From Candidatus Hydrogenedentota bacterium (GTDB taxonomy: Bacteria; UBA8481; J006), in assembly GCA_003697085.1 (NCBI GenBank), contig RFFU01000110.1, positions 1-9,554 of the forward strand: a stretch of 9,554 nt of DNA. Reading direction: 5' to 3'. This document shows positions 4,415 to 9,554 of this stretch, one piece after another (within the stretch, counting starts at the first letter, position 1; each line of letters begins with the position of its first letter). A program made the position numbers and the translations under genes. The notes beneath the pieces are model-generated. The model searched no databases, was not told where the DNA came from, and was given only the letters and a program-made list of their open reading frames with translations.

Positions 4415-6061
4415 TCAGAGGAAATTCAAGAGCGTGAGGTTGAGGACCTGCGTGGTGGCGCGCAATCCGGCTTGGCGGGCCGCCTGTTCCGAACGTAATT
4501 CCGTAATCACCTCCGCGAGATCCGCATCCTTCGCTTTGCTCCGCTGTTCCTTGTATACCAGAAGAAGATCGTTGATGCGATCCCGTTGCTTTTCCATTCG
4601 CTCGGTCCGCACCCCCGTCTCCGTACGGGTCACTTCCACGGCATCCAAAGCCGAATCGATCTCAGGAAGGATCGTTTGGCGAATCGTATCGGTATCCCCC
4701 TGACGCAAGAGATCCCGGAGGTTGATAAGCGTCTCGAAGACCGAGCCGTCCTTCACGACCGCGGCCTGGGTATCGAGCCCGAGATCTTTCACGAGACTGC
4801 CCTGCGCATCCTCGATCGTGAAATCTCCGGGCGTTTCCCCTGTTATTTCCAAGGCATAGTTTTGCGTCACCGTACCGACAAGATTTCTCCCTGCGGGTTG
4901 CGGTGGCGTGATGGTGATTCCCAGCAGTTGAAAGATGTTCGAATCCGCCGCTCCGTCGTCGCTGATCGAGACCCCTCCGCTCAGACGAAGCCGCAAAGGA
5001 GCCGCGGCCGAACCGGCTTGCGGCGTTCCGTCGACGACGTTCCCGGCGGCGTCCACGACCGAAGCCGTCACCCCTGTCCCGCTGCCCAACGCATTGATCT
5101 TGTCACGAAGCGAAAATATCGTGTCGGTCGCGTTGACCTGAAGGCTCTGCCCGTTGATCGTTGCCGTCCCGGCTCGAAACCCTCCCCCGAATTCCGTCGC
5201 AAAATCGACCGGGGGAACGGAAACCCCGGCGGTTCCTTCCATCACACCGGTAACACGGGCCGTTACGCCCGCATTCGCCGCGTTGATGGAAGCGGCGAGG
5301 TCCAAAAGACTGTCTCCTTCCCCCGAGGTCGGATTCCCATCCAGGTCATAGGAGATCAGTTTTCCATTGATTCGAATCGCTCCTTCCGTCAAACCGGAAC
5401 TGGGAATGAAGGATGCAGCCAGTTCGCGATCGGCATAACGTTCCGTTCCTGATCCGTCGAAGAGCGTGGACGTGCTCTTGATCGTCCGGACCCCAGCCGC
5501 GAAGACCTCGCTTCCGGGAAAGGTCACGGGAACGTTCCCGAGCACATCGACGTTGAGTTCGACGTCGTCCCCGGCGTAGGAGACCGCCGTGATCTCACCG
5601 ATTCCGTTTCGCGTCACGTTGAAAGCGTCTCGGTTGGTCTCCGCACCGGCAAAGACGCTCCTTCCCAAAATCCTGGAATTCGCTGTGCGCACGAGCGCCT
5701 CCAATTGCTCGTTTATTTCCGAAGCGATATGTTCCTGATCCGCCGTCACGAAGGTTCCGTTGGCGGCCTGAAGCGCCAGGGTCCGAACCCTTTGGAGTTG
5801 GTCCACCGTGCTGTTGACGAAACCCTCGGCGTCCTGAAGGAAGCGGACGTTCGTATCGATATTCTTGAGGAGTTGTTCGTGCCGGCGGATCCGGGTATCG
5901 AAGCGGCGGGCTCGCGAGGCCGCCTCGGGATCGTCACTCGTTCTCTCAAAAGCATCTCCGGTCGAGAGTTTCCGTTGCAATTCGAAGAGTCTCTCGGACC
6001 CATCCTGAACACGCGTCAACAACCCGGAAACGAGCCCCCCGAAACCAACACGACCGGTCAT
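4415..6061 (-). CDS. flgL: FlgL, hook-filament junction protein (HAP3), enlarged
   Basis: FlgL is the distal hook-filament junction protein, the seat on which the flagellin filament grows. The flagellin-like N-terminus spans about residues 1-140: [23 protein letters not shown] at 28-50, [16 protein letters not shown] at 89-104 and the FlgL hallmark [13 protein letters not shown] at 131-143. The C-terminal flagellin-like helix (about 470-548) ends LNLTLLNFL. At 548 aa it is far longer than the roughly 300-aa enterobacterial and Bacillus forms. The extra middle contains two segments resembling the flagellin hook IN motif: EGAIRING with [17 protein letters not shown] (226-270), and AGTATING with [18 protein letters not shown] (297-335). 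The ATG at 6061 has AAGGAG at 6073-6078, an 11-nt spacer. It follows flgK by 29 nt. Order and termini identify it; the insert may form an extra surface domain. Confidence 0.93.
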   Translation of the reverse strand: MTGRVGFGGLVSGLLTRVQDGSERLFELQRKLSTGDAFERTSDDPEAASRARRFDTRIRRHEQLLKNIDTNVRFLQDAEGFVNSTVDQLQRVRTLALQAANGTFVTADQEHIASEINEQLEALVRTANSRILGRSVFAGAETNRDAFNVTRNGIGEITAVSYAGDDVELNVDVLGNVPVTFPGSEVFAAGVRTIKSTSTLFDGSGTERYADRELAASFIPSSGLTEGAIRINGKLISYDLDGNPTSGEGDSLLDLAASINAANAGVTARVTGVMEGTAGVSVPPVDFATEFGGGFRAGTATINGQSLQVNATDTIFSLRDKINALGSGTGVTASVVDAAGNVVDGTPQAGSAAAPLRLRLSGGVSISDDGAADSNIFQLLGITITPPQPAGRNLVGTVTQNYALEITGETPGDFTIEDAQGSLVKDLGLDTQAAVVKDGSVFETLINLRDLLRQGDTDTIRQTILPEIDSALDAVEVTRTETGVRTERMEKQRDRINDLLLVYKEQRSKAKDADLAEVITELRSEQAARQAGLRATTQVLNLTLLNFL

Positions 6062-6090
6062 CTTTCCCGCGGCTCCTTCATTTCAATTTC

Positions 6091-7959
6091 CTATCGCCCC
6101 AGCGTAAGTAATGTCTGGAGGACCTGATCGGCGACATTGACGATCCGGGCCGCTGCCTGATAACCGCGCTGGTACTTGATCATATTGATCATCTCCTCAT
6201 CGATCGAAACACCTTGAATCTCTTCGCGCCTCTGCTTCAACTGCTCGATCTGGGCGTCGAAACCGTCGGTCATCCTCGAGGCCGATCCGGCCTCGACTCC
6301 CAACTCTCCCAGCATCCCCGTCAAAAAATCCGAAAACGTCCCGGTGCGGGTCGTCGTGACCGTCGCATCGCGCAGTTGCGCCAATTCCAGGGCGTTCGCT
6401 CCGTCTCCGGGACCGCGGGACTGGTCACCGACACCGTCCGGAGGTTGTGTCAGATCGTCCCCTTTCGCCGCGGCGATCTTGTTCAAGTCCCCCTGAATCT
6501 CATCCGTGACCTTGAAATTCAACGCGGCCGAATCGTTCGGATGAAGAGCCGTCTTTCCGGAAAAGACCGCCGTGGCCGGAACGATCCCCACCGAGGGGGG
6601 ATAGGCGCTTCCGGAGGGAAGAATCCCGAGGCGTTCGAGAAGATTGCCGTTGTCGGCCATCGTCGAGATCGTGTAATCGGATTGTCGGGTCCCGACGATC
6701 TTGAGTTTGTTCTCCGGAGTGATCGACGCCACAACCCCCGCCGAAGCAGCGTTGATTCGGTCCACGATGTCCTGAAGCGAATCGGTACTTCCGTCGTAGG
6801 TGATTCCGATTCCGTTGATCACAAATCCTCCCACCCCGACGGGACTGCTTTCAAAGTTCTCCGGCGCGGTCGTCGAGGGATCCCCGTCCAAAGCGGAAGT
6901 CGGATCCTCCACGAACGTCGTTCCCTCGACGCTGAAGAGACGCGTCTCCGTGGAAGGAATACTCCCCGTCGTAAAGAAATCCACACCCGTCGAACCGTCC
7001 AAACCGAAACCGGTCTTGTGAATCTTGTTGAACTCCTCCGTAAGTGTTATCACGAATTCGTTCAAGTCCGATTTGATTCCCGCAAGCGTGGTGTCGCGCA
7101 ATTCGGTCAGCCCCTGTAGGATTCCGGATCGCGCCTCCAGAACGTCGTTCTCGTTCGAACCGACCGTCAAACGAGGAAGACCCGTTCCCGAGGGATTCTT
7201 CTCTACACTGACATCGAAGGACTGAAACCCTTGGACGATGACTTGGCCCGCGAGAAGGACCGTCAGCGAACCGGCCGGCTCCTGAACCGTCTGAACATCG
7301 CCGATCTCCGCCAACTGTTCCAACAACACCTGTCTTCGATCCTCGAAATCCCCTGCCGACATATCCGCCGATTGCAGCGCCGAGACCTTCTCGTTCAAGG
7401 AAGCGAATTCCTTCGAGATCGTGTTGATCTTGGCCGCCAGGTCCGATATTCGGTCCGAAAGGTCCGCCTCGATCGTCTCGATCTGGTCCGCCGTGGCGCG
7501 CACGAGGTCTGTTAGTTCGACGCCGCGAGCCCTGACGACGGAACGAGCAGTGAGGGATTCCGGCGCGGCGGAAAGGTCGTGGAGCGCGGAGAAGAAATCA
7601 TCGAGCGTGGAGTTCATATCCACCTCTCCCGTGAACAACGCCTCGACTTCGTCCAACACATCTCTCTTCAATTCACTCTGCTTGAACTCCGAGACGACAT
7701 CGCGGATTCGCTGGTTCAAACGAAGATCACGAATCGATTCGATCTTTGAAACCTCCACGCCCGTACCGACCTGAGCAAACCCGACGGGCCCCGTCACATC
7801 CGGAAGGTTCACAACCCCTCGGTTTTGAAGGCGGATGACTTTCCGCGCGTATCCTTCGGTGTTCGCATTCGAGAGATTCTGCGCCGTAACGTCCAGCGCC
7901 GTCTGTTGCGCCTGCAGTGCCGTTTTTCCGATCGAGAGACTCAAAAGACCGTTCGCCAT
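6091..7959 (-). CDS. flgK: FlgK, hook-filament junction protein (HAP1)
   Basis: FlgK is the first junction protein added to the finished hook and is needed before FlgL and flagellin can assemble. The N-terminal axial motif is textbook: LSLSIGKTALQAQQTALDVTAQN then LSNANTEGYARKVI (residues 7-42). A coiled-coil-rich part spans about 90-230. A flagellin hook IN-type motif (GGFVINGIGI through DRINAASAGVVASI) lies at 377-423. The C-terminal axial helix has VSIDEEMINMIKYQRGYQAAARIV at about 594-617. At 622 aa it is moderately longer than typical FlgK (about 500-550). The ATG at 7959 is chosen because the family N-terminus starts there; the 13 residues upstream in the open frame are not conserved. 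AAGGGA sits against the start and flgN ends only 4 nt before it, so coupled translation is likely. Confidence 0.97.
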   Translation of the reverse strand: MANGLLSLSIGKTALQAQQTALDVTAQNLSNANTEGYARKVIRLQNRGVVNLPDVTGPVGFAQVGTGVEVSKIESIRDLRLNQRIRDVVSEFKQSELKRDVLDEVEALFTGEVDMNSTLDDFFSALHDLSAAPESLTARSVVRARGVELTDLVRATADQIETIEADLSDRISDLAAKINTISKEFASLNEKVSALQSADMSAGDFEDRRQVLLEQLAEIGDVQTVQEPAGSLTVLLAGQVIVQGFQSFDVSVEKNPSGTGLPRLTVGSNENDVLEARSGILQGLTELRDTTLAGIKSDLNEFVITLTEEFNKIHKTGFGLDGSTGVDFFTTGSIPSTETRLFSVEGTTFVEDPTSALDGDPSTTAPENFESSPVGVGGFVINGIGITYDGSTDSLQDIVDRINAASAGVVASITPENKLKIVGTRQSDYTISTMADNGNLLERLGILPSGSAYPPSVGIVPATAVFSGKTALHPNDSAALNFKVTDEIQGDLNKIAAAKGDDLTQPPDGVGDQSRGPGDGANALELAQLRDATVTTTRTGTFSDFLTGMLGELGVEAGSASRMTDGFDAQIEQLKQRREEIQGVSIDEEMINMIKYQRGYQAAARIVNVADQVLQTLLTLGR

Positions 7960-7963
7960 TCCC

Positions 7964-8452
7964 TTAAACCGTCCTGTCCACCATCTTCGCCGGACCACCG
8001 GAAGACTCGCTTCCCGCGTTCAGCCCGGAATCCGTATATCCGACCGCGCGACTCTCCAACCCCCTCAAGACCTGGATCGTCTGTTGAATGATCTCCACGT
8101 TCGCGGAGAGGATTCCAGCGACCCGCGAGGCATTCCTGGCCACGCTCGAAAGCAATCCTCTCAGGGAATCCACCAGGTCCACCATCTCCGTCGAATCGTC
8201 CAGGTCCTTCAACTTCACGGCGGAGCGCGCCATTCCCCTCTCGCGCGCCGCCGACTCGATGAATTCGTTCACCGCCCCGTCCCGCTCTTCCACCTCACCG
8301 GCAATCTTCACAAGTTCATCCGCTAACGTTCCGATACGATCCCCCTCGCGCTTGCGCGCCGCTTCAATGATCTCCGCAAGCACTCCGTCCAGCCGGGTCA
8401 GCGCCTTCCGCTCCGCAACAAGAAGATTCCATAATTGTTCATTCCTTGGCAT
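7964..8452 (-). CDS. flgN: FlgN-like flagellar export chaperone
   Basis: FlgN proteins are small, all-helical cytoplasmic chaperones that bind the C-termini of FlgK and FlgL and hand them to the export apparatus. This 162-aa protein fits in length and in predicted structure. It has long amphipathic helices (about 4-35, 38-70, 95-138), many Leu, Ala, Glu and Arg, no membrane segment, and a flexible Gly/Ser-rich tail at 139-162 (YTDSGLNAGSES). Such a Y-containing, Gly-rich tail is common in the FlgN/YvyG family. Sequence conservation in this family is low, so the call leans on the position directly before flgK. The ATG at 8452 is preferred over a TTG at 8500 because AAGGA at 8464-8468 lies 11 nt upstream of it; that Shine-Dalgarno is inside a hairpin loop. 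Function is likely but not certain. Confidence 0.82.
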   Translation of the reverse strand: MPRNEQLWNLLVAERKALTRLDGVLAEIIEAARKREGDRIGTLADELVKIAGEVEERDGAVNEFIESAARERGMARSAVKLKDLDDSTEMVDLVDSLRGLLSSVARNASRVAGILSANVEIIQQTIQVLRGLESRAVGYTDSGLNAGSESSGGPAKMVDRTV

Positions 8453-8453
8453 G

Positions 8454-8474
8454 GCCGATACTTTCCTTATCGGC
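8454..8474 (-). promoter_or_regulatory. Hairpin presenting the flgN Shine-Dalgarno; possible CsrA site
   Basis: Directly before the flgN ATG, stem GCCGATA pairs perfectly with TATCGGC (7 bp) around the loop AGGAAAG, which holds the Shine-Dalgarno core AGGA. With the closing A this gives AAGGA, the ANGGA pattern bound by CsrA. The hairpin could lower flgN translation by itself or through CsrA. The 5' arm also spells GCCGATAA, a perfect sigma-28 -10 box, but the matching -35 is poor and a start there would remove the Shine-Dalgarno. Confidence 0.5.
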
Positions 8475-8673
8475 GTGATTCCAGCCTTTCTGAACGCCAA
8501 AGCCGACCGAATGTCGGACGAACTCCGCGAAACTCACCGCGCTGTTTCCGCTTCATCCGTCCTTTTCCCCCTCGGACCACCGCCTGGCTTGAAAGAATCG
8601 GTCCGCTTTTCTCGGATCAGCGCTCTCCAGGTCGAAATTCTCTCAAAAGGGATTCCTCACCCGATGTCGAAAC
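8475..8673 (-). other. Non-coding gap between yvyF and flgN where flgM is expected
   Basis: In Bacillus the anti-sigma factor gene flgM sits exactly here. All three minus-strand frames are broken by stops, and no FlgM-like C-terminal sequence is seen. One 29-codon open stretch (8642-8556) has coding-like composition but no start codon and is bounded by stops. No terminator or convincing promoter is seen, so flgN may still be read from upstream. Confidence 0.5.
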
Positions 8674-9042
8674 CTACCCTCCGCCGGTTTTTTTTGGCCT
8701 GATTCCTTGAATTGTCTTGGACAGTTCTTCTGTCAATTTTCTTGAGCAGGGACGGCAAAAACGGCCCGAAGTGATCTCCGTGCCACATTCTTCGCAACGA
8801 ATCTTCAGTGCGGGAGAATCGATACTGATTAATTTTCCCTCCCTCACGAATTGCAAAATCTTCTCCTTTTTTACGGCCGTAATTCTGGCAAGTTCATCGA
8901 GTTCCGCCATGGGATTCTCCGCAACGTACCGCCGCAACGTATCGATGATCTTCGCCTCCTCCTGCCGGCACTTAGGGCAAATATGAAAGCGTTCTCGTAC
9001 AAAGAGTTCTCCACACCTCGCGCATTTCGTCAATTCCGGCAT
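8674..9042 (-). CDS. yvyF: YvyF-type flagellar operon protein, zinc-ribbon plus HTH
   Basis: This 122-aa protein resembles the YvyF flagellar operon family found at the head of flgM-flgN-flgK clusters, proposed to be regulatory. It has two treble-clef-like cysteine sets. The N-terminal set is C7-x2-C10 and C22-x2-C25; the C-terminal set is C83-x2-C86 and C96-x2-C99. Each could hold one zinc ion. Between them, residues 30-75 look like a MerR-like helix-turn-helix (LDELARITAVKKEKILQFVREGKL). The tail is basic and Gly-rich (KKTGGG). The ATG at 9042 has AAGGAG at 9051-9056 with an 8-nt spacer, overlapping the end of the preceding gene, from which it is 5 nt away. The molecular role of this family is not established; DNA or RNA binding is an inference from the fold. 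Confidence 0.85.
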   Translation of the reverse strand: MPELTKCARCGELFVRERFHICPKCRQEEAKIIDTLRRYVAENPMAELDELARITAVKKEKILQFVREGKLISIDSPALKIRCEECGTEITSGRFCRPCSRKLTEELSKTIQGIRPKKTGGG

Positions 9043-9047
9043 CCGAA

Positions 9048-9554
9048 CTACTCCTTCACCATTCGAATCGCTCGAATCTTCCAGAGGAACTCGAGCGGTT
9101 TCGAAAATTCCAGATAAGCAACCCCTTTCTCATCGAACACATTACCACTGTCTCTGTCTCTAACTCTAAACCTGTAATGGTACCGCGCCGTGCCGCCTGT
9201 CTTCGCCGTGTCGACCTCTAAATCCTCGATTCGATAATCGATCCATCGCGCTCTCTCGAACAAACCCGAAAGATACTCTAAATAAGCCTTCTTGTCACGG
9301 CCGTGGTCGTCTTTAAAATCGTCGGCGAGTGCCTTGTCAACCATCTTGATCTGTCCTCGTACGATCCCGATCCTATAATTTTCGACAAGCGCGGCGATAT
9401 CCGAGGCGCCGGGATACTGCGCATAGGGAAGCGCCTTTCTTTCGTACACTTTCTTTCCCCGCAACTTTGTTCCCGGGTAACGATTTCTCCAGGGATCTTC
9501 CCGGGGAACACGGGGAATCCAGTTTCGGACGTGTTCGATTCGATCCCTGGTAAG
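9048..9554 (-). CDS. NTF2-like (SnoaL/DUF4440-type) protein, 5' end outside window
   Basis: The frame is open from the stop at 9048 to the window edge, at least 168 codons, and has no ATG. The only internal candidate I found is a TTG at 9464 with no good Shine-Dalgarno, so the true start is probably beyond 9554. The C-terminal part (visible residues about 55-168) looks like an NTF2-like cone: helices with VENYRIGIVRGQIKMVDKALADDF, a RAYLEYL-like helix (KKAYLEYLSGLF), then alternating strands ARYHYRFRVRDR, GVAYLEF and LWKIRAIRMV. The first 50 residues are basic, Pro/Arg-rich and unrecognised; a signal peptide could lie further upstream. It is 5 nt ahead of yvyF and its end overlaps the yvyF Shine-Dalgarno, so the two are co-transcribed. 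The function is unknown; such folds are found in enzymes, binding proteins and lipoproteins. No link to flagella is known to me. Confidence 0.7.
   Translation of the reverse strand, partial: LTRDRIEHVRNWIPRVPREDPWRNRYPGTKLRGKKVYERKALPYAQYPGASDIAALVENYRIGIVRGQIKMVDKALADDFKDDHGRDKKAYLEYLSGLFERARWIDYRIEDLEVDTAKTGGTARYHYRFRVRDRDSGNVFDEKGVAYLEFSKPLEFLWKIRAIRMVKE

Noticed and set aside
6214-7119. Plus-strand open frame of about 300 codons opposite flgK, with similar frames opposite flgL and flagellin
   Set aside because: These are shadows of well-supported minus-strand genes in GC-rich DNA, without Shine-Dalgarno sites or family motifs.
7960-7998. Upstream extension of FlgK by 13 residues
   Set aside because: The FlgK family N-terminus begins at the ATG at 7959, and the extension overlaps the end of flgN.
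8453-8500. Upstream TTG start for FlgN
   Set aside because: The ATG at 8452 has AAGGA at a usable distance; the TTG has no clear Shine-Dalgarno and would translate through the hairpin.
8467-8556. A 29-codon ORF (MKRKQRGEF...) before flgN with AAAAGGA upstream
   Set aside because: It is too short, has no known match and no FlgM-like motif, and ends inside the flgN leader hairpin; chance is more likely.
8556-8642. A 29-codon coding-like stretch as a flgM remnant
   Set aside because: No start codon, stops on both sides, and the peptide (ENFDLESADPRKADRFF...) does not resemble FlgM.

Overview
The window is one end of a flagellar gene cluster, and every gene in it reads on the minus strand. In transcription order (right to left) the genes are: a 5'-truncated NTF2-like protein, a YvyF-type zinc-ribbon flagellar operon protein, flgN, flgK, flgL, fliW, csrA, a flagellin, flaG and a second flagellin. 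No RNA genes, transposases or CRISPR arrays were seen.

Organism: this is a motile bacterium with a fairly GC-rich genome. The order yvyF-flgN-flgK-flgL-fliW-csrA-flagellin is the one known from Bacillus subtilis and relatives, but flgM and yviE are missing from their usual places. An unrelated NTF2-like gene stands where comF genes sit in Bacillus. The 3.2-3.6 kb gap carries short degenerate dispersed repeats of a style I associate with genomes of little-studied bacterial phyla. I cannot name the phylum from this sequence.

Layout: 9554-3655 is a compact run of seven genes with spacers from a 1-nt overlap to 29 nt, except a 221-nt gap before flgN. It encodes the hook-filament junction (FlgK, FlgL), their chaperone (FlgN) and the FliW-CsrA regulatory pair. 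3654-3250 is non-coding and repeat-rich. 3249-2008 is a self-contained flagellin unit: sigma-28-type promoter, leader of about 226 nt, flagellin (306 aa) and an intrinsic terminator. 1913-219 is a second unit: A-tract element, sigma-28-type promoter, long leader, flaG, flagellin (288 aa) and an intrinsic terminator. 218-1 is non-coding and ends in a G-rich hexanucleotide repeat cut by the window edge.

How the genes work together: FlgK and FlgL form the junction on which flagellin polymerises, and FlgN carries FlgK/FlgL to the export gate. In FliW-CsrA systems, free FliW sequesters CsrA until it is titrated by unexported flagellin, and freed CsrA then blocks flagellin translation. The leader of the 306-aa flagellin contains what this model predicts: an AAGGA Shine-Dalgarno site and, 23 nt upstream, a perfect hairpin presenting AAGGAC in its loop. 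The 288-aa flagellin presents its Shine-Dalgarno in a small loop, and flgN has its own ribosome-binding site inside a hairpin loop. These CsrA targets are inferred from sequence and are the most interesting content of the window.
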